Part shown: positions 7,296 to 16,332 of the stretch, piece after piece
Layout: the number at the start of each line of letters is the position of its first letter
Position numbering within the stretch: the stretch's first letter is position 1
DNA from: a virus
Length of the DNA: 26,312 nt
Direction: 5' to 3' (one strand)
IMG/VR virus record: IMGVR_UViG_3300009132_000027
Span: 1-26,312 of that record
Notes under the pieces: generated by a model
The model's input: only the letters and a program-made list of their open reading frames with translations
Database searches by the model: none
What the model was told of the DNA's origin: nothing
Translations under genes and position numbers: made by a program

Positions 7296-8816
7296 TTAAA
7301 ATTCATCATCATCACCAGAATCAGTTTCTTCTTCTTCTGGTTTTTCTTTCGCAATCTGGGCATCAATATCTTTTATATCTTGTTCTGATTGTCGTAAAAC
7401 ACTCTTTCTTACCCATTCATTAGAAATATATTTTCCAATATATTCATCCATTTGCTGGAGAATTTCAAATCTTTCTCTATAAATTTCATTCTCTTTTAAT
7501 TCAACATAGTGTGAATCTTTAGTCCATATATAATCTAATCCGTCTTTAATCTGGTGCCAATCATCTTCACTAATAATTCCTTTAAGAAGAAGTTGCACTC
7601 GCAATAATTCTGAAAATAAAGATGAAAATTTATATCGTATTTTCGTAATAAATTTTGAAAACTTAATTTCATCTCTATTAATCTCGGATGTTCTTCCAAG
7701 ATTAAATGCAGTTTGTTCCGTTCCCTCTATTCTAGAGATAGGAACATTCAATGCTTGATATAGTTTCTTTCTAAAATATTCTATATCTTCGATCTCACCA
7801 AGATTCTGTCCACTAGGTAAGGTATTAATCTCTGTACCTCTACCGCCTTCCCTTCGTGGCAACCAGAAATCTTCTAGCATTGACATCTGCTTTTTCTGAT
7901 CTTCTACTTCACCAGTAGTTGCGTTATAAACAACCTTTTGTTTATACTTGTCCATAACAGAACGTAAGTATTGTTCTGCTTTTAATTTCGGCAAGTTACC
8001 AACATCTATATAAAAAATTCTTCGTTCTGGTGCTCTTGCCAAGCGATAGATAACAAGAGAATCCTCAATCATCCTTAATTGGTTATAAGGTTTAATTGAC
8101 TTATATAGATAACCTATAACAACTTGTTTCTGAGAATCAATCATTCCAGAATGAACATAGGAAATTGAATCAGCAGAAACTTTTATTTCCTCTTGATATC
8201 TTCCATGAGGATAAAACTGTCCAGACAACTGATCTGGTTTGTAAATAAAATATTCTTCTATGTTTGTGATAAATTCAATATTTGTTACAGGGTCTTTTTC
8301 TTTTTGAATCTCACGAACTTTTTTGATATCTAATGCATCAACAGGAACTAAATGCTTAATTCCCTTTCTTGGATTTTCGTCATCAATAATAATATGATGA
8401 TAAAGTTTTCCATCAACATACCATTTTCTAAAAAGATCAGAACCATTATGATTGAAGTCTAATAACTTTAGAACTGATTGAAATTCCGTAGAAATTTTTG
8501 TTTTTATAGATTCGCTTAAATCTAAATTCTCTAAAGAAATTGCAACCGCATCTCTACCATGATCTCCGCCGTGTAAAACAGCTTCATTAACAACGTCAGT
8601 TAATGCAAGATCAACTTCTTGAGTCATAGCCATCTCACGATATTTTTGAATTAAAAGATTTTCATCTTTTGCATCAACATCCGTATTGAGATATGTTCCT
8701 ACAAATCCGCCACCCTCTATATAAGTAAGGGCTCCATCATCTTTTTGCGGAGTTATAAAACTTCCAGTATCTTTCTTTTTTTTATCAAACGTGAATCCAA
8801 ATAATTCAAATGCCAT
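7296..8816 (-). CDS. 20: Portal vertex protein gp20
   Basis: A 506-residue T4 gp20-family portal (T4: 524 aa), which forms the dodecameric ring at the head vertex, nucleates head assembly, docks the terminase and joins the neck. Recognisable blocks are LARAPERRIFYID (259-271), DFWLPRREGGRGTEI (316-330), ALNVPISRI (355-363) and RDEIKFSKFI (381-390), all characteristic of gp20. The C-terminus is an acidic tail rich in Glu and Asp. The start has AGAGGA upstream. The gene lies between the tube gene and the core genes, as in T4, with a G6/C6 hairpin in the upstream gap. Confidence 0.97.
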   Translation of the reverse strand: MAFELFGFTFDKKKKDTGSFITPQKDDGALTYIEGGGFVGTYLNTDVDAKDENLLIQKYREMAMTQEVDLALTDVVNEAVLHGGDHGRDAVAISLENLDLSESIKTKISTEFQSVLKLLDFNHNGSDLFRKWYVDGKLYHHIIIDDENPRKGIKHLVPVDALDIKKVREIQKEKDPVTNIEFITNIEEYFIYKPDQLSGQFYPHGRYQEEIKVSADSISYVHSGMIDSQKQVVIGYLYKSIKPYNQLRMIEDSLVIYRLARAPERRIFYIDVGNLPKLKAEQYLRSVMDKYKQKVVYNATTGEVEDQKKQMSMLEDFWLPRREGGRGTEINTLPSGQNLGEIEDIEYFRKKLYQALNVPISRIEGTEQTAFNLGRTSEINRDEIKFSKFITKIRYKFSSLFSELLRVQLLLKGIISEDDWHQIKDGLDYIWTKDSHYVELKENEIYRERFEILQQMDEYIGKYISNEWVRKSVLRQSEQDIKDIDAQIAKEKPEEEETDSGDDDEF

Positions 8817-8847
8817 AAAAGTATCCTCTTTTCATTATGAAAGTAAA

Positions 8848-8865
8848 GGGGGGAAAATTCCCCCC
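8848..8865 (-). terminator. Hairpin between tail tube and portal genes
   Basis: G6 (8848-8853) pairs with C6 (8860-8865) across an AT loop, extendable by two A-T pairs. It begins eight bases after the tube-protein stop. On the minus strand it is followed by TTTACTTTC, a weak T-run, so it is probably a partial terminator or mRNA-stabilising hairpin rather than a complete stop. Confidence 0.6.
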
Positions 8866-8873
8866 TCTATCAA

Positions 8874-9464
8874 TTAGATATTAATTGATAAACCACCGAT
8901 ATTAGTTCTACCATTCAGAGAAATATCAATACCAAGACCAGTAGCACTACCGTCTGGGCCATTTCCATCAATGGTGTAGTTGTTAACTGCAAATGTTACG
9001 GCGAATTCTTCAACCGTATCATTAGAACCCATACCCAACTCAATAGCCGCACATTCAACAGGGAAAATGTCTAGCATACGATATGTACGCAATACATTTC
9101 CTTCTCGACTTAATTGAGAAACAGCTGCACTACCATAAATATTAGCATTTGAAATTGTACTAAGATTTTGGGAGTGTGCTGTAATAGCGTTCATCCATTG
9201 TTCAATCTTTGTTCGATTTTCCCATTCGGGATCGTTCAAAATTGTAACCGCCCAATCAGCGAAAGTTCTATCGCCTGGAACTTTTAGTTGTCGTCCACGA
9301 TAATCTACTGGAAACTGAGCTACAGTAGAAGAAGGGAGACTTGTGGTTTTTCCAAGAAATTCCAAGTTCATTGACCCAAATATTGGAGCAGTGATTACAA
9401 CTTGAAATAAGTTTGGTCGAACACCACCTCTAAAGTTATTCTTAAAATCTGATATTGTTGCCAT
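8874..9464 (-). CDS. 19: Tail tube protein gp19
   Basis: A 196-residue T4 gp19-type tube subunit (T4: 163 aa), which polymerises as hexameric rings to form the DNA channel inside the sheath. RPNLFQVVI (16-24) aligns with T4 RPNLFQVEI, FLGKTTSLP (36-44) with T4 FQCKATALP, and VPGDRTFADWAVTILND (62-78) with T4 VAGDRTFDDWTVTVMND. The C-terminal third is longer than in T4 and Gly/Asn-rich. A late promoter consensus sits about 25 bases upstream (9490-9497), and the start has a GGAG element. The downstream hairpin suits a highly expressed structural gene. Confidence 0.96.
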   Translation of the reverse strand: MATISDFKNNFRGGVRPNLFQVVITAPIFGSMNLEFLGKTTSLPSSTVAQFPVDYRGRQLKVPGDRTFADWAVTILNDPEWENRTKIEQWMNAITAHSQNLSTISNANIYGSAAVSQLSREGNVLRTYRMLDIFPVECAAIELGMGSNDTVEEFAVTFAVNNYTIDGNGPDGSATGLGIDISLNGRTNIGGLSINI

Positions 9465-9489
9465 TTTTTATTACTCCTTTATTTTCGTA

Positions 9490-9497
9490 TATTTATA
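9490..9497 (-). promoter_or_regulatory. T4-type late promoter TATAAATA for gene 19
   Basis: Exact TATAAATA on the minus strand, in the sheath-tube gap, 25 bases before the tube-protein ATG at 9464. Initiation about six bases downstream would leave a short leader containing the Shine-Dalgarno site, the usual T4 late layout. Confidence 0.65.
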
Positions 9498-9501
9498 AGA
9501 C

Positions 9502-11235
9502 TTAACCACCGATTTCTGTAAAAGATACATCTGATCGAGCGGCAATAAAGTTCAACTGGATATAGTTAATTGATCGTGTCGGTTTGACAAAAATATCACC
9601 AACAAACTGATTAGAGTCAACTATTTGTCCTGTATTATTAGATGAATCACAAACTACTTTGAAGTCTGTAATACCTCTACGTCCTTGAACTTCTCTCAAA
9701 AATGGAGAAACAAGGTTGATGAATTGTGAGCGAGTAAACTCGTCATTGAATTCAAACAACATAGATTTTGCAACAATACTAATTGCTTTCTCAAGAATGA
9801 TAAACAATCTTCGTACATTGATTCGATCAAATGCACTCGGAATTGTTTGACACGTTTTATCTCCCCAAAGAACTACACCACTACCTCTTTGAGTAATAAT
9901 TGGGTTGATTCCCAACTGATACATTTTATCACGATCTGCTTTTGAAGGCTCCCAAGAAAGTTTTACAACATTCTTAATAACACCTCTTGTTAAACCAGCA
10001 GGACTCCACCATGAATCATGCGTAAAATCTGTTCTTGCACATAAACCAGCCATATCACCGTTCATTGGAACAAAACGGAAAACATCATTATACTTGTCGT
10101 ACTGATATTTATATACACTATCCATGATAGCATAACTTGAAGCACTCAAAGTTGTTTTGTCAGTTTCCAAAGCAGTCAGTTGTTGGTTAGCACCAGCATT
10201 AACAACGGATGACTGATTAGGAGAAAGTAGAGCGACACAATCTTTTCGTGTTTCAGCGATGTTGTCATTGATATATGCACCAACAGTTGTACTACCCGCT
10301 CCTTGCATAATCAAATTGAAGTCAACTACTTGTGGTTCTTTATACAGATCATAAGCAGTTTGATATTCACCATCTGTAATTGTATCACCATCAACAGCAC
10401 CAGCAAGTGAACCGCCTGGCATTTTTTCACCATCAGTTGCACTATCAAAGTTTTTAAATGTACTTGTTTTATCTGAACCAGCGTCTGCACCAGCTGCAAC
10501 TGAATCAGCAGTTAATTCAGCAGGTAATCCCAACCAAACATATGCAGATTCGTTACGCAAAACATTTTTAACATAGTTGGATGAACCATCAACACGTTTT
10601 GCATCAGATGCTTTACTTACATAAGCGTGTGTTTCCAGAACTTCGCCTGGAGTTCCTGTCCATAAACCATCTTCGTCAATAACTAAAATGTGCATTTCAT
10701 CATTTGCACCACCAGAGTTAGCAACGTCTTGAGATGTGCCAGGGGCACGATCAAAGTTTGATCTGAATAAATTTCGCAGAGTTGTTTCTGCACCAGCAGC
10801 AACTGCGTTAGTCCACGCTACACTATCAATAGCATGAACTTTCAAACTATTTCCAAGTAAGCCTGGATACTTAGCAACAAACATTTGATTGGTAAATGTT
10901 TTTGCATCATACTCTGTAGCGTTCTCTACAAGGATTGGAGTTCCAACTGAACCAACTGTAGCATTCCTTGCACTATCAAGTACGTTACGAACAACAAGCA
11001 AGTTGTTAGAATATGAAAGATAATTAGATGCGACATACCAACTTTTAAAGGTGCTATCATTTGGTTCTCCAAATACTTTAACCAATTCACCTTCTGTTGT
11101 TATCTGTGTTCTTTCTAATACTGGGCCCCATTGAAAAGATCCAGCCATTGCACCAATACTTGTCGCAACATTTGGTACAATCGTAGTTAAATCGGTTTCG
11201 GAAATATTAACTCCCGGCGATACTTGAAATGGCAT
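9502..11235 (-). CDS. 18: Contractile tail sheath protein gp18
   Basis: A 577-residue sheath subunit of the T4 gp18 family (T4: 659 aa). The N-terminus carries the sheath hallmarks SPGVNISETDLT (6-17) and GSFQWGPVLERT (32-43), followed by VFGEPNDSTFKSWYVASNYL. The C-terminal, tube-contacting domain includes INVRRLFIILEKAI and a FNDEFTRSQF segment. The middle region (about 170-330) is Ala/Gly/Asp-rich and probably surface-exposed, the part that varies between phages. AAGGAGAT lies eight bases upstream of the ATG. It is followed by the tube gene, the standard sheath-tube pair. Confidence 0.96.
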   Translation of the reverse strand: MPFQVSPGVNISETDLTTIVPNVATSIGAMAGSFQWGPVLERTQITTEGELVKVFGEPNDSTFKSWYVASNYLSYSNNLLVVRNVLDSARNATVGSVGTPILVENATEYDAKTFTNQMFVAKYPGLLGNSLKVHAIDSVAWTNAVAAGAETTLRNLFRSNFDRAPGTSQDVANSGGANDEMHILVIDEDGLWTGTPGEVLETHAYVSKASDAKRVDGSSNYVKNVLRNESAYVWLGLPAELTADSVAAGADAGSDKTSTFKNFDSATDGEKMPGGSLAGAVDGDTITDGEYQTAYDLYKEPQVVDFNLIMQGAGSTTVGAYINDNIAETRKDCVALLSPNQSSVVNAGANQQLTALETDKTTLSASSYAIMDSVYKYQYDKYNDVFRFVPMNGDMAGLCARTDFTHDSWWSPAGLTRGVIKNVVKLSWEPSKADRDKMYQLGINPIITQRGSGVVLWGDKTCQTIPSAFDRINVRRLFIILEKAISIVAKSMLFEFNDEFTRSQFINLVSPFLREVQGRRGITDFKVVCDSSNNTGQIVDSNQFVGDIFVKPTRSINYIQLNFIAARSDVSFTEIGG

Positions 11236-11306
11236 TTTAATCTCCTTTACAATTAATTACATTTTTTATATTAATATATTTTCATCAAATGCATAATTTA
11301 ATTATT

Positions 11307-12923
11307 TTAAGATACTTTTTCCCAAATTGTACCATCCGAGTCTATTTCATATTTATCTTGATTTAAACCATCATTAATAATTCCAAATGGCGTTAGATGA
11401 TCTTCTAAATTTGCTAAGTTGTTTTGGTATAAATTATCTCTTATATTTTGATTAACTAAATCTTTAAAATATTGTTGATCTACCAACCATGCAAATAATA
11501 CCATTGTAATTACTAAATCATCATTTGTTCCATCTTCTCCCGAATAGGTTTCACCAGTAGCAATAAATGTTGTTAGTTCTGATATGATATCATAATCAGT
11601 AAACAGAAGTTTGTTTTCTTCTATAAGTGATTTTAAATTTGAACAACCTATTTTCTTCATAGATTTAGTTGTTCTAACACCAAAAGAAGATTCCTTCTTT
11701 GCACCACTACTTATTTGCTGTCCATGCCTACCATACCATGATGTCGAAAATAGATGCTCATATTCTAAATCATGGTGAAGCACGTCAGCAACTTGTGATC
11801 CAATGTCATTTATTTCTACTAAAATATACGCATAATTATATCTCTTACCTATAGTATTTATAATATTGGGAAAGTGTAGGGGTGCCACTGTGTTATTGCG
11901 GTATTTTGCAACTATTTTGTACGGAATTTCAGTAGTATCGAAAACCGAGAAGGCCGAATAATCGTTTCCCTGCCCCCTTGCCACGTCAACTGTAATAGTA
12001 TAACTGTGTCCTTCTTTGGGTTCTTCATGGACATCCAATCCTTCTCTAGAAAAGATCGGATCATTGTAAGACATTTCTTGTAATTTTTCAGTCGAAATCA
12101 GAGTATTCGTAGAGCCCAAAAACTCTGCTTCGTACTCTTGTCTGAAAGAATCCTCACCAATAGTTGAGACAGTTCGTTTATACCAAGCATCATCTCTGCC
12201 TGGCACATTAGACCAATGTACCTTGAATGGATAAAATGTATTATTTTTGTTTTCAGCATCATTCCAGAACTTGTAAAACAAATTAAATCCGTTTGGAGTA
12301 GATACTATAATAACTTTCGTTTCTTTACCAGATGAAATCGTAGGATAAACTGAACGAATAAACTCATTTGCAATATGTCTTTGAACATGGGCAAACTCAT
12401 CTAAGAGAATACAAGAAAATGAAAATCCACGAATTGCACTTGAGGATGTAGAAGAAGCAATAACCTTACTTCCGTTCTCAAGTTCCATAGAACCTTTATT
12501 CCATTCTCTTAATCCTTGTTGGAGAAACTTGGGGAGATGTTGATAGGATGTTTGAACTCGACTAAGAATTTCTCGAGCGGTGATAGCTTTATTCGCAAGA
12601 ATACCTACAATTTTTTCTTTATTAAAAAGAATATAATGTAATAACCAACCAATAGTTGTAGTTGTTTTACCAACCTGCCTACCAGTTTTTACGATAACAT
12701 TTCTGTTTTCAATTATTGCTTCAACCAAATTTCTTTGAAAGGGGTACATCTTAAAAGGTACAAGTCCTTCGTCAACGTGGACAATTTTGACATAGTTTTC
12801 CAAAAAGTAGATAGGATCATCGTGGCACTTAACATATTCCTCTACTTCTTTTTTAGTAAACTTATGCGGTACGTTCAAACCTTTTAAAAGGTTATTACCT
12901 AAATAAGAATTATCATCTGCCAT
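11307..12923 (-). CDS. 17: Terminase large subunit gp17
   Basis: A 538-residue packaging motor of the T4 gp17 family (T4: 610 aa). The N-terminal ATPase has Walker A GRQVGKTT (81-88), Walker B CILLDE (171-176) with the catalytic Glu, and a coupling motif VSTP (207-210). The C-terminal RNase H-like nuclease has TVDVARG (311-317) with Asp313, VEINDIG (369-375) with Glu370, and TNDDLV (466-471) with the final Asp pair. All catalytic residues are present, so both packaging and headful cutting should work. The start lies just after the gp16 stop. An exact TATAAATA occurs inside the gene at 11855-11862 and could feed the sheath gene, or be chance. Confidence 0.97.
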   Translation of the reverse strand: MADDNSYLGNNLLKGLNVPHKFTKKEVEEYVKCHDDPIYFLENYVKIVHVDEGLVPFKMYPFQRNLVEAIIENRNVIVKTGRQVGKTTTTIGWLLHYILFNKEKIVGILANKAITAREILSRVQTSYQHLPKFLQQGLREWNKGSMELENGSKVIASSTSSSAIRGFSFSCILLDEFAHVQRHIANEFIRSVYPTISSGKETKVIIVSTPNGFNLFYKFWNDAENKNNTFYPFKVHWSNVPGRDDAWYKRTVSTIGEDSFRQEYEAEFLGSTNTLISTEKLQEMSYNDPIFSREGLDVHEEPKEGHSYTITVDVARGQGNDYSAFSVFDTTEIPYKIVAKYRNNTVAPLHFPNIINTIGKRYNYAYILVEINDIGSQVADVLHHDLEYEHLFSTSWYGRHGQQISSGAKKESSFGVRTTKSMKKIGCSNLKSLIEENKLLFTDYDIISELTTFIATGETYSGEDGTNDDLVITMVLFAWLVDQQYFKDLVNQNIRDNLYQNNLANLEDHLTPFGIINDGLNQDKYEIDSDGTIWEKVS

Positions 12924-12924
12924 A

Positions 12925-13341
12925 TTATTTTTTCTTTTGTTCTAACAACTCTTGCAGTTCTTTTGTACTTCCAATGAAAAGATTGTTTTCTGTTTTAGCA
13001 ACAGATTTATCCTTCTTTTCAATCTCTCCTTTTGTTTTTTGTAACTGCAAAAGTTCTTTAGTTGTTGCTGTTAATGAATTTATTAATTGAGTCGCAACTT
13101 CAAATGCTCTAGGTTGTTCACCCTCTTTTGCAATCGTTAAGAGTTCTTCAAGGGCGTCATTACCTTTTTCAATTAATGTTTGATATTGATCTCTTGAAAA
13201 TTGATAATCAGCAGTTAAGTCTGTAGTGTTAACATCTACAGTTGGTGATTTCTTTACAATTTCTGTAGGTTCTTCAACATCAATAATATCATCAGCAATA
13301 TCTAAGACATCATTTAATTTTTGTATAGTCTCTTTCTTCAT
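12925..13341 (-). CDS. 16: Terminase small subunit gp16
   Basis: A 138-residue acidic helical protein directly upstream of the large terminase, in T4 order. Residues 48-112 (SRDQYQTLIEKGNDALEELL onward to QLQKTKGEIEKK) form the long helical hairpin that oligomerises in gp16 homologues (T4: 164 aa). The N-terminal 35 residues are acidic (LDIADDIIDVEE). The small terminase stimulates the gp17 ATPase and helps select DNA for packaging. Shorter length and lack of an obvious helix-turn-helix fit the T4 family, whose N-terminal DNA-binding part is minimal. The gene begins five bases after the gp15 stop. Confidence 0.88.
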   Translation of the reverse strand: MKKETIQKLNDVLDIADDIIDVEEPTEIVKKSPTVDVNTTDLTADYQFSRDQYQTLIEKGNDALEELLTIAKEGEQPRAFEVATQLINSLTATTKELLQLQKTKGEIEKKDKSVAKTENNLFIGSTKELQELLEQKKK

Positions 13342-13346
13342 ACATT

Positions 13347-14105
13347 TTATACATCACTAATAGTTGTGGAAAATCCAAAATCATCTTCTGGCCCAGCATC
13401 TGCTGGATTAGGTTTAATATCAACATTTCTATCAAATTCTTCGGGGTCTGGTATCTGCGCTCCAAGATTAACATCCACTTCCCTTATCAAACTTACTTGA
13501 GATGTTGGCCCATAAACAAAACCCAAAACTTGAAAATTCAAGGTATGTATTAAAGCACGTCTTGTTATCATATCACCTTCGTAACTATCACTAGTAACGA
13601 TTGAAGTCATAATAATTGGGATGTCTCTTTTAACATCCAAATTACTCATTTCATTCATGGTAACATGAAATTCTGGTGTAAAGAATGGCATGATTTGTTC
13701 AAGTATCTGAGCACCATCATCACTATTCTTTACCATTACATTTAATTCAATATCGAAAGTATATGGAACAGGCGTATATGCTGTTAACAATTTCGTATTA
13801 TCAGCAGCTATATCTTTTTTAATTCTTTTTGTTTTTTGTAATTTTCTTTGGGTATCATATGTCATCGCTGTAATTTCAAATGACATTCGTGGTAATGTAA
13901 TAGCCAAATTATCTTTACCATCTATTCTTCTTTGATCTATTCTCGCTAACCATTTTTCTGTCGGCCCGTAAGCAATAGGTACTTTAAATCTTTGATCTGC
14001 ACCACCAGCGAGGTTTTGTCTTACGATTGTAATATCGTTAAATATTGTACCAAAAACAATAATGATATTTCTAATATTTTTATTATAAAAATGTTTACCA
14101 AACAT
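13347..14105 (-). CDS. 15: Tail sheath stabiliser / completion protein gp15
   Basis: A 252-residue T4 gp15 homologue (T4: 272 aa), the hexameric ring that caps the finished tail and attaches it to the neck. The N-terminus MFGKHFYNKNIRNII matches T4 MFGYFYNSSFRRYAT. The block ILEQIMPFFTPEF (134-146) followed by TMNEM matches T4 IVEQILPYFQPHF and TMYEQF. RDIPIIMTSI and the DGDMITRR-like YEGDMITRRAL segment (about 176-185) are also shared. The C-terminal 40 residues are acidic and probably disordered. AAGGAG lies upstream of the ATG. The gene abuts gp14 without a gap. Confidence 0.95.
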   Translation of the reverse strand: MFGKHFYNKNIRNIIIVFGTIFNDITIVRQNLAGGADQRFKVPIAYGPTEKWLARIDQRRIDGKDNLAITLPRMSFEITAMTYDTQRKLQKTKRIKKDIAADNTKLLTAYTPVPYTFDIELNVMVKNSDDGAQILEQIMPFFTPEFHVTMNEMSNLDVKRDIPIIMTSIVTSDSYEGDMITRRALIHTLNFQVLGFVYGPTSQVSLIREVDVNLGAQIPDPEEFDRNVDIKPNPADAGPEDDFGFSTTISDV

Positions 14106-14972
14106 TTATAAGTCTCCTTCAGCCCACGGATCAATTTCACTAAAGTCTAATATGTTATCACCTTCTGTTTCAAAAGTAATATTCTCATCATAGGAATCTG
14201 CCTTAGCAGATAATTCTTGATCGTTCACAGCAATTACATTTTTTGTTGTTGCACTATTAGCACCAATTAAATTTTCACCAGTAGTAAATTCTCCACCAAC
14301 CACATTGTAAAGATAAATTTTATGCGTAAGTGGATCGAATGATGATACAACACCGCTTACTGTTGTACTTAGACTTGTTTGTGATACTACTTCACCTATT
14401 GTATAATTACCTTCAACGTCTGCTAATGTTAATGCTGTTTTAATTGCATACTCTCTTTCAAACCCATCAAACAATGATCCCATCTGTGCAGCTGGTATCA
14501 GGAATTTTTCATTACTGTATGTGAACTTCTCACAAGTAATTTCAAACACTTGATTTTTTCCCATTGAATAAAATGGTTTTTCATGTTCAACAAATGAAAT
14601 TTGAAATAAACTTTTAGACATATAAAGATAAATTAAATCACCCTCTTTAGGTGAAACTAATTTTGTTTCTTCTTTGAATCTTTCTTTATGTACTACAAAT
14701 ATTATTTCATCTTCGACATTTAAACCAAACTTTCCAATAATATCTCCCTGTCCAGAAAAAGCATCTGTATTCTGAATATATGCTTCAACTTCAAATGCTG
14801 TTTCAAAAACAGAAATAGGAGCTTCATTTAAAACATCATCCCTTCTAACTAAATTTCTAGGAAGATAAAGTACATCCGTTCCATTTATTTTTATTACTTC
14901 CTTAGCAATATCATCAACTAACTGTTGTTGTGGTAAGGAATTAAAATTCTGAAAATATTGATTAGTTGGCAT
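14106..14972 (-). CDS. 14: Neck protein gp14
   Basis: A 288-residue T4 gp14-type neck/head-closure protein (T4: 256 aa). Diagnostic blocks are GTDVLYLPRNLVRRDDVLNE (31-50), APISVFETAFEVEAYIQN (51-68) and GDIIGKFGLNVEDEI (76-90), corresponding to the T4 VECYYVPREYV, AAYLNSFEGY and FGMQVQDEVTL regions. Residues 200-255 carry a beta-rich insert (TTVSGVVSSF and GGEFTTGENLIG) that accounts for the extra length. With gp13 it forms the head-completion complex where the tail docks. It is four bases from the gp13 stop. Confidence 0.93.
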   Translation of the reverse strand: MPTNQYFQNFNSLPQQQLVDDIAKEVIKINGTDVLYLPRNLVRRDDVLNEAPISVFETAFEVEAYIQNTDAFSGQGDIIGKFGLNVEDEIIFVVHKERFKEETKLVSPKEGDLIYLYMSKSLFQISFVEHEKPFYSMGKNQVFEITCEKFTYSNEKFLIPAAQMGSLFDGFEREYAIKTALTLADVEGNYTIGEVVSQTSLSTTVSGVVSSFDPLTHKIYLYNVVGGEFTTGENLIGANSATTKNVIAVNDQELSAKADSYDENITFETEGDNILDFSEIDPWAEGDL

Positions 14973-14975
14973 ATC

Positions 14976-15722
14976 TTAACCCATATATCCATCAATAGGA
15001 AGTTCATATTTAAGACTCATTTGTTCTTCTATAAGTCTTATTTCTTCTACCGCTTCGTCATAGATTGTTTTACCATCAAGAGTAATACCGCCTGGTAATA
15101 CAACACCAGCAAACTTCTTAATGTTTTCTCCCCATTGTCTTTTTATTAAAGCAGTTGCATACTGTTTCAAGAATAAATCATTATATACTTGTGGCCAAGT
15201 TTCAGCATTTAAAGCACGATACGCCTCAACTATTAAAATACTTCCAACATTAAATTTATCCGCCCAATCAGTTTCTAAGTAAAGTCTATCTTGTTTTCTA
15301 TTAAACATCATTTGTGGTGCAATAGAAAATAATTGTTCAATTTGAGCGAAATTTCTTAACTTCATACTCCATTGAATTAAAGATGAACCAGAAAAATTAT
15401 TCAAATCATTTAAACGCATTTGATATTCTTCATTGAAGAAACCACCTTGAAATGAATCAAAACTAGGAACTGGCAAAACTCTAACTACACTAATAACTGT
15501 ATTATCAATACTAACATATTCATTATCTATGTTAGATTGCGTTAATACGTGCTTGTTAAATACCTTTTCTACTCCGTCAAAATGATATTCTTGGAAAAAG
15601 GCAATAGCGTCATCAATTCTTTCTTCTAATTGATCTTCATCCACATTGATTTCAACAACGGGCTGACCCAATCTTCGTAAACAATAATCTATCAGTCCTT
15701 GTCTTGAGGTTACACTAGCCAT
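14976..15722 (-). CDS. 13: Neck protein gp13
   Basis: A 248-residue gp13 homologue (T4: 309 aa) that, with gp14, closes the filled head. The N-terminus has YCLRRLGQPVVEINVDEDQL (13-32), then ERIDDAIAFFQEYHFDGVEK (34-53), the family signature. The middle includes QMMFNRKQDRLYLETDW, and the C-terminus carries QYATALIKRQWGENIKKF and LPGGITLDGKTI, all typical of cyanophage-type gp13. The start is directly followed by the 13-14-15-16-17 order of T4. A small coiled-coil gene lies 14 bases upstream. Confidence 0.94.
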   Translation of the reverse strand: MASVTSRQGLIDYCLRRLGQPVVEINVDEDQLEERIDDAIAFFQEYHFDGVEKVFNKHVLTQSNIDNEYVSIDNTVISVVRVLPVPSFDSFQGGFFNEEYQMRLNDLNNFSGSSLIQWSMKLRNFAQIEQLFSIAPQMMFNRKQDRLYLETDWADKFNVGSILIVEAYRALNAETWPQVYNDLFLKQYATALIKRQWGENIKKFAGVVLPGGITLDGKTIYDEAVEEIRLIEEQMSLKYELPIDGYMG

Positions 15723-15736
15723 AGTAATTTATTCCT

Positions 15737-15982
15737 TTATTTTTTTGCAGCTACGCCCTTCTGTGCATTAAGGCCATATTCTTCCAGCTGTTTGGTAATT
15801 CCTTGATGATCTTCTTCAGCAAGTTGAAGTTTTGCTTCAAGCTGAATAATAATACCAAGTTGTTCATTCAATTTTGTTTGTAAATTGGTAATCAATTTTT
15901 GTGCATATTTTAATTTGCCCGTTAGTTGGATTACCTGCTCTTCTGCACTTATTTCTTCTTCCACTTTCGCTTCTTCATTCAT
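15737..15982 (-). CDS. Small coiled-coil protein upstream of gp13
   Basis: An 81-residue acidic protein with one long predicted coiled coil from about residue 10 to 68 (heptad-like Leu/Ile spacing through LITNLQTKLNEQLGIIIQLE). There are no cysteines and no membrane or enzymatic motif. It has a GGAG site upstream of the ATG and lies between a membrane-protein gene and gp13 in the same operon. It may oligomerise or act as an assembly chaperone or adaptor; nothing in the sequence decides this. The product family is not recognised. Confidence 0.7.
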   Translation of the reverse strand: MNEEAKVEEEISAEEQVIQLTGKLKYAQKLITNLQTKLNEQLGIIIQLEAKLQLAEEDHQGITKQLEEYGLNAQKGVAAKK

Positions 15983-16008
15983 TTCACATACTCCTTAATA
16001 TAAAATTA

Positions 16009-16302
16009 TTATTTAGTTCTTTTATTTTTTCTTCTAACTTCATCTGCTCTTGCGATTCTTTCTTCATCTGCATCCAAACCATAGCGAGTTCTTATCATAG
16101 TATCTAATTTTAAAATGTCTGTTTGCAATACACGAATTCTATCTATAAGTTGTATAAGTATATCGGTTTGATAACTTATTTTTCCTGTCATAGATTCTTG
16201 TAACCACTTAACAACTTTCCAGAAACCCCACCCTACCAATAATAAACCAACAATCGGCATCCCTAACTTTTCAATTAGTTCTGCGGTTTGGTCGAATTCC
16301 AT
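16009..16302 (-). CDS. One-helix membrane protein with coiled coil, holin-like candidate
   Basis: A 97-residue protein with one hydrophobic helix (MPIVGLLLVGWGFWKVVKWL, 15-34) flanked by an acidic N-terminus and basic-aromatic KWL residues. Next comes a heptad-patterned helix (about 44-70), then a very charged, basic tail ending KNKRTK. Small size, a single membrane span and a basic C-terminus resemble class III holins and other small phage membrane proteins. No endolysin lies beside it, which weakens a lysis call; an anchored structural or membrane-remodelling role is equally possible. A late promoter consensus lies 22 bases upstream (16324-16331). Confidence 0.7.
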   Translation of the reverse strand: MEFDQTAELIEKLGMPIVGLLLVGWGFWKVVKWLQESMTGKISYQTDILIQLIDRIRVLQTDILKLDTMIRTRYGLDADEERIARADEVRRKNKRTK

Positions 16303-16323
16303 TTTTACACCTATCTTTAAATG

Positions 16324-16331
16324 TATTTATA
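16324..16331 (-). promoter_or_regulatory. T4-type late promoter TATAAATA
   Basis: Exact TATAAATA on the minus strand, directly downstream of the fibre-gene terminator and 22 bases before the ATG at 16302. It is well placed to restart late transcription of the membrane protein, coiled-coil protein and neck genes. Confidence 0.65.
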
Positions 16332-16332
16332 C

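Noticed and set aside
10106-10113. TATAAATA inside the sheath gene
   Set aside because: It is intragenic and no gene start follows within 600 bp; one of the chance matches expected at this base composition.
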